Assembly (NCBI GenBank): GCA_948567375.1
Contig: OX419762.1
Span: 439,001 to 503,000 of the forward strand
Length of the DNA: 64,000 nt
Source of the DNA: Lunularia cruciata
Lineage: Eukaryota > Streptophyta > Marchantiopsida > Lunulariales > Lunulariaceae
Reading direction: 5' to 3'
Shown here: positions 21,606-34,340 of the stretch, one piece after another
Position numbering within the stretch: position 1 is the stretch's first letter
Layout: every line of letters starts with the position of its first letter
Made by a program: the position numbers and the translations under genes
The notes under the pieces: generated by a model
The model's input: only the letters and a program-made list of their open reading frames with translations
What the model was told of the DNA's origin: nothing
Database searches by the model: none

Positions 21606-22018
21606 TATAACAATATGGAGTTTAGTGATGTAGTTAGTAAGGCTAACAAAGTAGAGAATAAGCCAAATTAGCCTAGAATATTCTAGAAGCATCTAGAAAG
21701 CTTCTTGGGAAGCTTCCCAACTAGTTAACTTGTGCCCCAAGCAGGTAGCTTCTAGAAGGAAGCTTTTGGAAGCTTCTAACTAGCTTAGCTTGCATGCCAA
21801 GTAGGCGGCTTCTAGAAGGAAGCTTCTTGAGAAGTCTCCTAGTTAACTTGGCTTGCACTCTAAGAAAGCGGCTCAAGGAAGCTTCTCAAGGGCTTTGTAT
21901 GCTACCTATAAATACCAAAGCCAAAGCTCATACTAGGCATTCAGATTTTTCCCTCATTCAAGCATCCCAATGTAAGCTTCCATTCTCCTTTTTCTCTCCT
22001 TGGTCTTGGTCTTGTACA
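21606..22018 (+). repeat. R-D 3' LTR
   Basis: 413 bp, preceded by purine-rich GGTGGAGGAA. It starts TATAACAATATGG (first G to A against the 5' LTR) and ends CTTGTACA before the AATAA duplication. It keeps the GAA/TTC array and TATAAATA box. Confidence 0.88.
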
Positions 22019-22093
22019 AATAATATCTCTCAAGTACTTATAATATCAAACTAAATATCACAATAGCACATACAAGCACAAATAGATATGACA

Positions 22094-22357
22094 GACCACC
22101 CATATATGATATAAACTATCACATTTGCAATGAGAATCACTATGCAAATCAATGTCCCAATAGGCCCATCCATAATGCATTTTTCTCTAGCACCCACACT
22201 ATGGCACACTGCTTAGATTTTAGGATCTTTAAACCCAAACACAAAAGTGCACATATGAAACAACCCACACAACAATGCTAGTCCTAATGGGATTGTGCAT
22301 TTCATTGACGTGGAAGAGGTTTTCATTCCAAGAGAAGCAACCTCCGTTGATGGAAGT
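22094..22357 (+). pseudogene. R-A gag zinc-knuckle region
   Basis: The plus-strand frame reads HICNENHYANQCPNRP. This fits C-x2-C-x4-H-x4-C with the first Cys replaced and one Gly missing. It resumes the R-A frame left at 3716, so R-B inserted just before the knuckle. G3 follows at 22358. Confidence 0.5.
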
Positions 22358-25300
22358 TGTGGTACCCAAATTTTTTGTTTTTTCCAAAATAGAGAAGAAG
22401 AAGTGTATAGAGAAGTTAGATTGTGCCTGTATGACCAAAGAATGCAAAGAAAAAAGTCTTTGGGATGAAACCCGAGGTAACATGGCTTCGAGTCATAAGG
22501 CAAAGTACTCAGACTTGCCCTGTCAGCATTGAACCCAAAGTCGACTTTGGGTCAAGACGTGAAGAAGAAGCCAAAGACAAAAATAGAGAGAGAGAGACTT
22601 CATATCAGGCAGCGCAAGCAGATCTGAAGAACCTATAACAAACTTCTTTGGAGTTGGCATAATCAAGAAAGTACGGGGGAAGAAAGTAATGACCTCAGGA
22701 TCAAGAACTTCTTGATAGTGACAGGCAACAACTTCACCAAATCAGAAATTTGAGAGGAGTAGTGACTGAAGAGTGATTGACTGGTGCAGGACTATAAAAT
22801 TACAAGGTGTGCAAGAAAAAGTAGCCATGTCCAGTCGCTACCCAGTGCCTATTCAGAGTCAACCTGAAGTAATGCAAATTGCAAATCTGCAGGAAGAGGA
22901 GTGGGTTAGGATTTTGTGGACGATCTTCCACAAGAGAAAAGTGAGGAAGCACACGATGGCACCAAAAGTGAGCAAGCACAATGCGGTGAGAGGGCTTGCG
23001 ATTTGTTGATTAGAGGTTATAGCGTGGATCAAAGTCTTGACAAGACTTTGTATCATGTTCCTGGCTTAGAACTAGAATTTCAGTTTTCCAGGTTTCATGG
23101 TAGAAATTGCAGCCAGCAATTGCAAAGATGGGCCAAAGCATGAGGGGAAGAGAGGGAATCCCGCTTGATGGACAAAGGCGGATTGGAGAGTAGTGTTGGG
23201 AAGAGAAGCTAGAGAGGTAGGAGGTACCACCTTCTATTGGAAGTGTGATGCTTCAGAAGAAACTGCCGAAGTTAGGAAGTCGTTCAATCGACCCCGCACG
23301 AAGAATGGGTATAAGGTGGATAGCTATAGAGATCCTGAGTGGAGAGGAATTGTAAGCACAATGATGGCCATGTTCAAGCCAGAGCAAACCACCTATGTTA
23401 CTATGCAACAGGCAATGTTCTTTCACCAAATGTTTGTGAGAGAGGTAGTAGATTGCACGAAGTGCCTACATCAGAGAGTGGGGCAGATGATTTCAGGGTG
23501 GAGAATGGATATGCCACCACACTATTTTGTGCCATTTGCAGTGCACTTTTATTTTGGGTTGAGCGTATTGACTTCAAAAGAGCAAAGTCGAATGAGGTCG
23601 CACCTATGTCCAGATTTGTGCAAGGAAGCCGATGCAGATGAGCGATATTATATGGAAAGAGTGCAAGAGGGGGATAGGTACTACAAAGAGAGTGGGAGAG
23701 AAAAGATCATAGCAATTGACCTTCCAAGGGTGAGGAAGAGGATCAAGCTTGAGAGTTGTGTTGCGACTGTACAACCCCAGAAAGTTTCAAGGCTTAACCC
23801 AATAGTGGTGATAGTGAAGTCAACAGAAGTCGTGGAGGAGGAAGAAGAAGAATCGGAAGGAGAAACCGGGTCAAAGGGAGGAGTGTCAGGCAAAGAAGAG
23901 GAGTTTATGCTACAAAGCAAAGAATCAAGTAGCGGCAGTGAAGGCAAGGCGGAAGTTCAGCAAGTGATACAGCCAATGGAAGATGTCGGAAAGCTGAGTC
24001 CCAAGATTTCCATGCGGGAACGGTGCAATAAGAAGAGAGGAGAAGAAGTCAAAGCACAACCTCAAGCTGCCAAGCGTGATAATGTCCTGAGTGTATCAGC
24101 AATGGGACCTAGTAACCTTACTCAAAAGGAGGGAGAAAGTTCTGAGGAGGAAACTTTGAAGGTGAGAAGATCTTGACTTCGGAGCAAGGTACCAAGTATA
24201 GAAGAGTCGGAACCCGAAGTTTGAGCTGAGGATGCAAGGAGCAAAGGACGTAGACTATTTGTCCAGAGTAGTATGCCCTATGTTGGCGATGTTGCAGTAG
24301 AAGAAGCTGGAGATGATAAGTGCCAAGCTCAACATACCCGATGAATTAGCGGTGGTAAAAGCCTGGAGTGCCGAAACTTTGTTGTTACGAAGTAAGCTGA
24401 CAAGAGTGGAGATGGAGGTCAAAGAACTTCAGGTTGAGGAGGTTCTTTGGTGTAAGCACTTTGAGGTGACAAGGGAAGAGCTAGTCAAGAATTGTGAGGA
24501 AGTGAAGGAGATGACTGCGAGATTGAAGGGAGAACTCGCAGCGGTGCGTGTCAAGTTGATACACTCCAAGGCAATTGCTGCGGTGATGGAGCAAGAGTTG
24601 GAGAGCCTTAAGAAGAGAGCAGCGGAGAAAGATCAGGCTTGGCAACGAGAGTTGACGGAGCATAGTAGAGAAGAAGATTGTTTGAGAGGGTTGGTGTGCA
24701 AGGCAGAGGAACAACTCTTTATACATTGAAAGGAGAAGGAATCATTGAAAGTTGAATTTGAAGATGAGCTTTAGATGTATCATAGTGAATTGGAAGAAGA
24801 GAGGAAGAAGGAGAAGTGTACGGTGGTGGAAGAAACTAGTGAAGTAGAAGGTGTGGTTAACAAAATTAAGGCCATGCTAAGTACAGAAGTGGAGTGTAAA
24901 CTCAAAGAAGCAAGGTTGCATGAGTTAAAGTTGCTGGTGTTGGAAACGCGTAAGAGGAAGGCAAAGGACAATGAGTTGAATAATCTGTTAATCCAGCTGT
25001 GAATCGTGTAGATAGGAAGATGTTAGAGGTTGGGGACAATGTGTGTCTCAGACTAGACCTGATTGGGACAGAGTTAGCTAAACTTTGTAGTGAGGTAGAA
25101 GAAGTACGAAGACCCAAAGTTGCAAAAGTAGGAGTGCAGGTGTATTTGGATTTGACATTTGACACTTTAGAGAAGAGTGGGTCAGAAGATAAAGTAGTAG
25201 AAAGGTTGCCCAAGACCTCAATTGTAGATCAGAGTGGAGAATTAGTAGAATTGGTAGAGGATGTAGGAGTTATGAGACCCGAGGATAGGATAGTCGTAAG

Positions 25301-26153
25301 TGAGGTTACTTCAATTCGGGTTTGAAAGCCAATGATGAAGTAGACATCGGATTGGATTAGAAACATAATTGAGATTTGAAGAGGCAGATATGAAGAGGTG
25401 CATTGTTATTTTGGATTTGCAAGTTGGAAGAGTTGTTGTAGAAGGGTATTTTTGTTAGAACTACCATTTGCTTTAGTATTTAAGGGAAGTACTTGTAGTC
25501 TTATGTTGTTCTGTGCTCATAATTCTAAGAATAGATAAAGCAAAGTGCTGTGAAGCAATGCTCATCACTTGAGCTTGATTCCAAGTATCAATGTTGTGCG
25601 TGTGTTTGTGAGTGTTGGGAGAATTTTGAAGTGCAAGTCAATGTGCTTGTTGGATGTTGGATTCTGCAGTCTTGATCTTCATTCTGTGTGTTTGATCCTG
25701 AGTGAAGTGCAATCAAAGCAATGCCTTGACATATCTGAGAGGAATTGTAGTGTTGGTAGTATTCTGCATATGTGAGTGTTGTGCAAAGTTGATGTGAAGC
25801 AATTTTGATCGAGGAAGTTGTGCCTTTAGTGGAAGGGCTGGAACACAATTCTGAGGCAAAACTTTTTTGCAATGAAGTGCCATTTTTGGGAGAGCCTGAA
25901 TCATCACAATCAAGATTGTTTAGAAAGATTTGATGGAGTTGTGATTAAGAAGTATGAATTTGTGATGAGACTGCAAATCAGTGCTTGTTACTCTCTTCTG
26001 GGTGTGGTTTTTACCAGAGAGATTAAAGATGCAACCAAGAAGAACTGAAATTGTTACTTTGCTTTGTATTTGACCAATTCTGACTTGTATCTCTATGGGA
26101 ACAAACTTTACTTACCCGATTACCGCAAAAGTGATATTTGCCGGGTTGTCACA
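22358..26153 (+). mobile_element. G3: giant LTR-like unit, 3796 bp
   Basis: Starts TGTGGTACCCAAATTTTTTG and ends GCCGGGTTGTCACA, with a perfect 5-bp target duplication GAAGT (22353-22357 and 26154-26158). The unit is complete, and no primer site or second copy is attached. It has a TATA box at 22793 before the ORF, a second TATTTAAG box at about 25478, then the R/U5-like 650 bp seen in all copies. Its protein is more diverged than the G4/G6/G7/G8 set. Confidence 0.93.
22827..25360 (+). pseudogene. G3-encoded giant-LTR protein
   Basis: ATG at 22827, 34 bp after TATAAAAT. The longest open stretch (327 residues, 23193-24176) covers most of the N-terminal domain (TKNGYKVDSYRDPEWRGIV, MQQAMFFHQMF, PPHYFVPFAVHFYFGL) and runs into an acidic Glu/Ser stretch (EEEEEESEGE). 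Coiled-coil pieces follow at 24313-24729, 24775-25002 and 24999-25325. NPA-stop-WT at 23166 is CGA to TGA when compared with G7. Function is unknown. Confidence 0.75.
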
Positions 26154-26158
26154 GAAGT

Positions 26159-27528
26159 GCTACTACAAAGACAACCATCTCTTTATGACCAGTCCCATAC
26201 ATATGATGTACCTAGTCACAAGATTGCCTCCAACTCTAAAATTTTTGATGAACAGACCATACAAGAAGAAACTACTTAGCTTATCTCAAAAATATACAAG
26301 GCAATGGTTCATATGTTTGACACCATTGCAAGGCAACCACCTACCATTTTCATACATAAATTTGACATCATGATTAGCTTGGCTAATGTGAAAGCCAACA
26401 TTACTTTTAAATAGCTCTACAAAGTGTCCACCATAGAATGCAAAAACCTTCAAAGATTTTTATTAAAGGAGCAGCTTGTAGTATGCTTCAGGAACCACTC
26501 ATAAAAAAGCATCCCAAGCCTTGCACTACCTGCAACAAAATCCTATAAAGCCGACCACACCTCCAACTATAAGCAGCATGCGCTCTCCAACTCATGGACA
26601 CTCAAAGACCTTAGCTCCAAAAAGCCCCCATTCTACTTTTGAAGATGTTGGATCACCAAATCTCCAAGTATTATATACCAAAGTCCATGATCCAAATATT
26701 CCCATAACAATTATGTCATCCAAAACTATTGCATAGACTAGGATCTTTAGTAAATATAATGACCGAGGGAGCCTTGGAGACATTGGGACTTGGGAGAATG
26801 AACAAGACTACTACTCTCCTTTGAATAGAAAATGGGAGACAACATCAACTCCTCATAATATTATCAAAGGTGCCCACACTCATCAAGGAACAAACTTTAG
26901 TTGATTACTTGATCATGGACACACCCAACTTGGGCACAATTTCCTTTGTTACTAGGTGTCCCATGGCTAGTTAAGAGATTTCATCACCTCTTGGAAAATA
27001 GAGAAAATGACACTCAGAAAAAAATCTTAACATTCAATACTTTTGATGTACCCAAAAAAACCAATTTCAAGCTTAGGCTAGGAAGGAGAACCAAGTTTTA
27101 ACATTGATGCATGGAGTCTTGCTCATGCTAACAATAAAGAAGAACTTGCAAATGCTATTTATAATTGCCTTTATGGAGGTCAAAATAAGCACTCTTGCTA
27201 TGCCAAAATACATCTCTCTTGACGTCCTAATTGGGTTCTTCCTTAGATCCCTTTACATCCTCACTTCCCAATATTCCCAGTAATAGTTCTTGGGCCTTGC
27301 TTAGAATTAGAGAACAAATCCACTAACTCTAGCAAACACTACCTACCCTCAACAAAAATTCCCCTTACATACACAAAGGAGCATACTCATGAAACCTCAA
27401 CTCCATCTTGCTTCTACATCAAGGATGATATTGATTGCCAAGATGAGGAGACCAAGCCAAAGTGCCTCCATCTTGATGGATCTCTTTTGATGATACACTT
27501 ATTACATGCAAAAAATTCATTGTGACCT
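26159..27528 (+). pseudogene. R-A gag-pol junction with protease end
   Basis: Heavily interrupted plus-strand coding. Around 26945-26970 it reads PLLLGVPWLVKRFHHLLEN, the terminal flap motif of retroelement protease (LLGxPWL), with HTQFIS-like context before it. Upstream pieces (KANITF, ECKNLQRF) are too broken to assign. The strand and order fit R-A between its knuckle and its RT. Confidence 0.5.
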
Positions 27529-30500
27529 TGTGACAACCCAACAAATATCACTTTTGTGGTAATTGGGTAAGTAAAGTATGTTCCCGCAAAGATACGAGTC
27601 AGGATTGGTCAAATACAAAGCAAAGTAACAATTTTAGTTCTTCTTGAGTTCTTCTTTAGTCTCTCAGGTAGAAACCACACCCAAAAGAGAGTAACAAGTA
27701 CTGATTTGCAATCTTGTCATGAATTCACACTTCTTAATCACAACTCCAACAAATCTTTCCAAACAATCTTGATTGTGATGATTCAGGCTCTCCCAAAAAT
27801 GGCACTTCACTGCAAAACGACTTCGCCCCAGAATTGTGTTCCACCCCTCTACTGAAGGCACAACTTCCTCGATCAAAATTGCTTCACATCAACTTCGCAC
27901 TGCACTCACAAATGCAGAATACTACCAACACTACAATTCCTCTCAGATCTGTCAAGGCATTGCTCTGATTGCACTTCACTCAAGATCAAACACACAGAAT
28001 GAAGATCAAGGCTGTGGAATCCAACATCAAACAAGCACACTGACTTGCACTTCGCATTTCTCCACACACTCATAAACACAAGTACAAGGTTCATACTCGG
28101 AATCAAGCTCAAGCGACAAGCGCTGCTTCATAGCACTTTGCTTTATCTATTCTCAGAAATTATGAGCACTAAACAACAATTCTCTACAAATGCCACTCTT
28201 AAGTAGTGAAGCAATCTACAGTTCTAACAACTATACCATTCTACAACAACTCTTCTAACCTGTAGATCCAAAATGACAATGCACCTCTTCATATCTGCCT
28301 CTTCATATCTCAAAACTGTTACTACTCCAATCCGATGTCTGCTTTGTCATCAGCTTTCAAACCTGAACCCGAAGTAAATTTACTTCATGCTACTTTTTCC
28401 TCGAGTCTCATATCTTCTACTTCTTCCACCAGATCCAGCAATTCTCTTTCCTGATCTGAAATTGCACTTGTGGGTAATCTATCTAACTCTTCATCTCTTG
28501 ATCCACTCTTCTCTAATGTCTCCACCGGTAATTCCAAAGACATTTGTACTCCTATGTTATATGCTTTGGGTTTTGCTCTAACATCTTTCCGAAGTTTTTC
28601 TATCTCTATTTTCACTAAATCAAATCTAATTGAAATGTTATCTTCTACCTCTAAGATCTTTCTGTCTACACGAGTTTTGAGACTAATTAACAAGGCATTC
28701 ATATTTGTATCCTTCGCTTGTCTTCTCCTTGTCTCCTGCACCAACAACTTCAACTCGTGCAACCTCATCTCTTCAATCCGAATGCTGGCCTCTGTACTTA
28801 GCATTGCATTCATCCTGAGGACTATCTCCTTCAAAGGCTCCAATCTTGTCTTCCTTTCATGTTCCGGATCTGCAAGCCAATCCTCTTGGTACATTGCCAA
28901 CTCCGCCTTGAACTCAGCTTTCACCGACTCCTTCTCCTTTTCCTTCTGTACAACTCTCTCCTCCTGATTACGAGTAACTCTCGTAATCTGTCTTCTTCTC
29001 TATATTGTGCTGCCAACTCTTGCTGCCAGAGTTGCTTCTTCTCCTCGACACTCTCCATCACCCTATCGAGCTCCTGATCCTTTGCAGCTACTCTCACCAT
29101 AGCATGGATAACCTCTACTCTTGAATCAGCAAACTACTGCTTCAAGATCTCGTACTCAGCTACTTGTCTCTCCCTTGCTATGTCACTCTTCTTCACAAGA
29201 TCCTCTCAATAATTCACTTCTCTCTTCAGGTCTTCAATTACCTGACTTCTCACTACTACCTCCGCTCGCAATACTTCTCTTTCCTCCTCACCTTGGGTTA
29301 TACTCTTCTTCAACTCCAAGTTTTCTTCTTCTAGTCTTGCTAATACCTACAACATAGTCTTCACCTCTGGACAAGTTGACTGCATCTCCTTCTTCTTGTA
29401 CTCTAGCTTTACTAACTATGGGCACACAACTTCTTGCAGGTACTCCACTCCATCACTGGCAACTATTTCAACCTCTGGAGTGATCTCCTTCTTTACCTCT
29501 TCTTCTCCCAATACTTGCCTTCTTCTCTGTAGTCATCATACCAGAATAGACGCCTTGCTTCCCGAGCTTTCAGGTGCTTCTTCCTTCATTGTACTCAGAC
29601 CCGCTTTGTACTTTGCCTTACGTCTTGAGTGAACTCCTCTCTACACTACAATCTTCTTCTCTTTGGGCACAGTAACTTTGTCTTCCAACTGTGTGTTGTC
29701 TTCGGCTTCGAATTCTGCCTGCACTCCTTCTTCTTCATATTCTTCAGCCGCCGGCACCAATGTCATTTCTCCTCCTTCATTGCTATCGCTACTCGTATCT
29801 CCACTCTATAGCATTAGCTTAGGCTCCTGCTTGTGTTCCGAGTCTTCAGTCTTGAGCTCTGCATCACCTTCTGAGTTTTCATCCTCCGACTTGATTACCA
29901 CCATACCTTGCCTCGAGTTGCCTCTCCTGGTCTTCTGAGGTTTCTTCGTGTCTTTGGCTTTGCCATGCCGACTTCTCTTCTTTGTATTTGGGGTACTTAC
30001 TACGATCTCTATGTTCTTCCATGTCTTCGTGTAGTAGTTGTCGGTGCTCCTGATTTGCAAAATGTATTGCTGCTCCTTGACGTTGACCTCCTTTCTCAAA
30101 TCAGGATGGAAGTGCAACACCATCCAAGTTTGCTCCGCCGAGTTCAGCAAATTTTAGCCCGAGGTAAAAATGCGCAGCAAACGGGACGATGTAGTGTGGA
30201 GGCAATTTATCCCGCAGATTCTACACCATTTGCCTTGTCCTCCCATGGAAACACCTCGCCCAATTGATCGGTTCTCCTACAAATAACTTGTGAAAGAATA
30301 CCGCTTGGTGTTTCATCACATATGTGGTTCTCTCCGGCTTCAGGATGGTCATCAGTGCACTCACAATTCCTCTCTTCACAGGGTCTTTGTAGCTCTCAAC
30401 TTTGTACCCACTTTTTGTCCACTTTGACGAGAATGCATCCCTCACCTCTTGAGTCTCTTGAGCTATCTCTCCCTTCCCCAAGAACATGGCCCCTTGCTCC

Positions 30501-31316
30501 AAGCCTGCTTCCTTCTCGAGTACAAGTCTCCAATCCGACTCTGCCCAGCGAGCCAGATTTCCTCTCTTCCCTTCCTCCTTGGGTCCATCAAGACACTTGC
30601 TCTCGATGATTCCTGTCATGAAACTTGGAAAGCTCACATTCTAGTTCCATGCCAAGAAAGTGATCCGAAGTTGGCTCAAGACTTTGATCCTAGCGATCAC
30701 ATCTTACCTCCAAATTGCATGATTTCTCACTGCAAATTCAGAGTTCTTCTTTCCTCCTCCCATCTCTTTTGCCCTCTCACTATCTCTTGATTTCACTCTT
30801 GTGACTTCTCCTGTACACACTAACGCAATTCCAACTCTATTTCCCTTCCCACAATCACCTGCAAGATGACTTCTCAATGGCAAAAGAACATTACGTGACA
30901 TTTTGTAGTTGCAAGTTTGATTTTTATAGAGTTGCGCTTCTTTGTCTTTCTTTACTTCAAGTTTCTACCAAGAAATCACACCTCCTGCATGCACCTATCA
31001 CTGTCAATCAACCTTTGCGCGTATGGGCTGCCGGTTTTTGAATGGTCCTTTCTTGAATTTCTCGCCCCGACAAAAGGTTGTTAGACTGTCTTTGCCTTGG
31101 GTTGAGCTCCCCCCGATACAAAGACACTTTACTTCGGGTTGTATGGTGACAAGGCATTTCCGAGTACTTTGCCTTATGACCCGAAGTCACTTTACTTTGG
31201 GTTTCATCCCAAAGACTCTTTTCTTCGCCATCTTTGGCCATACAGGCGCAATCCGACTTCTCTATACACTTCTTCCTCTTTATTTTGAAAAAAAACAAAA
31301 GAATGTGGGCACCACA
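27529..31316 (-). mobile_element. G4: giant LTR-like unit, 3788 bp
   Basis: The ends are TGTGACAACCCAACAAAT at 27529 and TGTGGGCACCACA at 31316. The target duplication GACCT is perfect (27524-27528 and 31317-31321). It is a complete stand-alone unit on the minus strand, inserted in R-A between protease and RT. Confidence 0.93.
28322..30901 (-). pseudogene. G4-encoded giant-LTR protein
   Basis: Frames at 30901-30704, 30637-30221, 30150-29806 and 28924-28385 run in the G8 order. The codon that is a stop in G7 and G8 after HGRTR is still Gln here (RTRQMV), but the next Trp is TAG. The C-terminal coiled coil (28924-28385, 179 residues) is open and contains DWLADPEHERKTRLEPLKE. The acidic middle contains KSEDENSEGDAELKTED. 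Function is unknown. Confidence 0.75.
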
Positions 31317-33240
31317 GACCTCCTCTTTAGAAAGATATTCCTACTAAATCAATGAACACCCTCTCAACATTTTTGCAGATGAACTAACTTCAACACACAA
31401 ATACCTCCTTGTGGCAAACAACACCACCAAGCCCGCAAAGCAATTGCTAAGGGAATAAGAAACCCATCATAAAGTTCCCAGGGATATGCTACACCAACAT
31501 TTCTTGGAGAAACCTCCTAAAAAACCCACCAAATCTATTCCTCTTCACATTTAGACCACATACAAGTGCCATGGCCTAGACATTTCATGACTTGATGAGG
31601 ACCAAAATAGGTTAAGATCAACATCAACATGCCAAAAGAAGACCATCTTGCTTATCAAACTTCCTTTTGCAAGTTCCAAGATGTGTTTTCCTACAACTAC
31701 ACCAAAATCTTAGGTGTTAATCCTCAACTATATCAGCATTGGATTTTACTCCAAAAATCCTATCCCAATTAGGTCCAAACCTTAGTGGTTGAACCTAATT
31801 TACTCTCAAAAGGTGCAAGGGGAACTTGACAAACTACTCAAGTATGGATTCATGTATCCAATAGGGGAAACAAAGTGGGCTTCCCCAATATTAATAGTCC
31901 TAACAAAGGACATGAGCAAGGTACAGCTCTATGTTGAATTTCAGAAATTAAATACCCAAACCATCTTGGACCCTTTCCTATCTTATTCATAGATATATTG
32001 CTGGAAAAGGTTTCTTGCAGCCAATGCTTCTCAATTATGGATGGATATTTTGTATACAACTAGATTGTTATTGCTCCAAAGGACCAGTATAAGACCACCT
32101 TTTTTATAGAATGGGGTACCTATGCTTACTATGTGATGCCCTTTGGATTACAAAATGCTACCACAATGTTTCAATGCTAAGTGGTGAACTCTTTCCACCA
32201 AGTAGAACAAAAATGGAGCTCTACTTTGATGACATGTGCATACATAATGCCTACATTGACCACATCTGGGCACTCTGAGGGTCTTAAAAATTTGTAAAAA
32301 AGTGATGGATTTCCCTCAACCTGCAAAAGTTCTTATTTGTAGTCTCTTGTGGTCCCTTCTTGGCCACCTTGTTTGTGGGAATGGTATTATAGTAGATCCC
32401 AAAAAGGTTCAAATCATCGAAGCACTGGCTACACCAAAAATAGTCCATGAACTATGCAGTTATTTTGGCTATACAGGTTATTATTTTGGTGATGCATCCA
32501 CATGTATGAAAAAATGCTTCCACACTATTGGCCTTACTAAACTGTTTAGCTGGCCTTTTTTGGAAAAACTAGTGTACAAAAGTGTTTGAAATCCTGAAAT
32601 GCAAGTTGGCTACTACCCCAACCTTGGCTACACCAAATTAGGACTTGACTTTTCATGTCTTTGTTGACATATAAGATATGGACGCAATCCTAGTTCAATA
32701 TGAAGAACTCTAGGAACATTTGGTCTACTATGCAAGACAGCAACTCAGCTTAGCCAAACAGAATTACTCTACCATTGAGTAAGAATGCCTTGGGATGATC
32801 TTTGCAATACAAAAGTTCCATCAATACCTTATGGGGAATAGTTTTGTGTTCCATATAGACCATGAAGCACTTAAATATATAATTAATAAACCATGTCATA
32901 GAACAAGACTATCCCATAGGATGTTACTCTTGCAAAAATTCTCTTTTATGGTAGAATACCATCCCGGAAAATCTCATGACAATGCAGATTTCATCTCATG
33001 TATTCCAAGGACTCCCATAGAGTTCTCACTTAGCACAAATCCCATAGATTTCAAATATTTCCATATGCATCACAACATGACTACCCAATCATATTGGATT
33101 ATCCAAATTTGTCATTACCTCTCTACAAGCAACATGCTTTTTGATTTGCTAAAAGCTCAATGCAATTATTTCACATATCAGCCCTTTCATTCACTATATT
33201 GCAAGGAGATTGTACCAAATGGCCATAGATAAGGTCCTTT
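31317..33240 (+). pseudogene. R-A reverse transcriptase and RNase H
   Basis: RT blocks seen: ELDKLLKYGFMYPI and WASPILIVLTKD (31789-31992), then YKTTFFIEWGTYAYYVMPFG around 32090-32150. Connection sequence KVQIIEALATPK is at about 32405. RNase H ends with FHIDHEALKYIINKP and VEYHPGKSHDNADFIS (32795-33232). The RT style suggests a non-chromodomain Ty3 lineage. The catalytic YxDD region near 32215-32240 is disrupted. Confidence 0.8.
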
Positions 33241-33269
33241 GGAGGTGTAAGGGCCAAAAGAAGTTCCCA

Positions 33270-34340
33270 TAGTACTAAAAGCATGCCATACCAACAATTT
33301 TGGCAGATATTTATGGTGAGACTACATAGAAGGTTTACCTTGTTGACTATTGGTAGCCACTTGTCTCTCAAGATGCCAGTAGGTATGCCTACATCTATAA
33401 TGCTTGTCAATGTGTTGGTAAGCCCTTATCTAGGTACTGCATGCACCTCCAATTGTTCTTAAACCACTCAACTATTTCAAAAATAAGGGATCAATTTTGT
33501 AGGACCTATCACTCCTATAGCTTATAGAATGAGGCACCATTACATCATTATTGTAGTTGATTACATTGCAAAGTGGGCCAAAGCCAAGTTCTTGATCAAT
33601 AATTCTACCAAGATTACAATTCAATTTCTACATAAAAATATTATCTCCATATTTAGTGCTCCCTTATTGATTGTCATGGAAAATGGGTCACATTTCATCA
33701 ATAAAGGTGTATGGGACTTGAAAATCACTTATGTGGGTTCATCATCATTGCTCTACTTTTTATCACCCCCAAGCAAATGGTCAAGTAAAATGAATCAATG
33801 GTATTCTATTGACCATCTTGAAGAAATTGTGAGTTTAAACCTAGCCAATTGGGACAAAAAAATTGTAGGCAAATTATGGGCTTATCATACCATAGTCAAT
33901 CTCACAATGGGATTCACCTTGTTCCAGCTTGTCTATGAGCAAAAGGTGAATTTTCCTATTGATTTCTTGATCTTGTCCCTCCAAGTACTTATGAGCAATT
34001 TGACTGGGATGTCTTAGTTTGAAGAGGGGGAGATCATCAAAGAATGATTTTTTCACTTCACAACCTAACAAAAAAAGTATTTAAGCACTAAACACACAAT
34101 ATATACCACCCAACCTAGGAATAAAACCTACTTTGATTCCAAAACCAAAGAGGTTCTGGTCTACAAAAAAGATCTTGTTTTAAAATTTGATGACAAAGTG
34201 GGCCAACTCCCTAGCAAATTCATAGAGAAGTGGCTAGCCACTTCATACATGAAGTTTTTGAGAACAGATCAGAGCAATTGGAGATTGATGGAGGAATTTC
34301 GGAGTCTTGTACTTATGGTACAAAGTGTTGATATTCACCC
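33270..34340 (+). pseudogene. R-A integrase
   Basis: The zinc-module remnant is around 33280-33420. The core frame 33529-34017 has IIVVDYIAKWAKAKF (first Asp) and IVMENGSHFINKGVW where the family has SDxGxHF, so the second Asp is lost. YHTIVNLTMGFTLFQLVYE follows. A C-terminal piece (KKDLVLKFDDKVGQLPSKF, EKWLATSYMKF) lies at about 34160-34260. No chromodomain was seen. Confidence 0.8.

Larger units (their letters stand above)
16409..22018 (+). mobile_element. R-D: Ty3-type chromovirus with heat-shock-element-like LTRs
   Basis: 5610 bp with perfect 5-bp target duplication AATAA (16404-16408 and 22019-22023). The LTRs are 399 and 413 bp and share TGTAACAATATGGAG / TATAACAATATGGAG starts and GTACA/TTACA ends. 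Primer site, gag, protease, RT, RNase H, integrase and chromodomain are all traceable, each with stops or frameshifts. It is inserted in the R-B 5' LTR, so it is younger than R-B. Confidence 0.93.
3717..22093 (-). mobile_element. R-B: minus-strand LTR element, RT- and integrase-less, interrupted by G2, R-C and R-D
   Basis: Two similar sequences of about 690 bp bracket the element: 3717-4403, and 15789-16408 plus 22024-22093 (split by R-D). Minus-strand coding runs gag-like (about 15000-12920) then protease-like (4923-4404), which fits 5' to 3' order on this strand. A minus-strand TATATAAAC box lies in both LTRs (about 3918-3930 and 15985-16000). No RT, RNase H or integrase remnant lies between protease and the 3' LTR, so it is either internally deleted or a non-autonomous type. 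It interrupts R-A gag. No clear target duplication was found, so the exact ends are approximate. Confidence 0.6.

Noticed and set aside
22358-26153. Giant units as DNA transposons with TGTG...CACA inverted ends
   Set aside because: Inverted similarity is only about four bases, no transposase motif is visible, and the promoter-plus-tail layout and TG...CA with 5-bp duplications fit LTRs better. Not excluded entirely.
27836-28112. Recurrent short ORFs in the family tail (for example STEGTTSSIKIASHQLRTAL, or LDLHSVCLILSEVQS on the other strand)
   Set aside because: Present in many copies on both strands only because the non-coding tail is conserved; frames are not consistently open and no start context or domain is seen.
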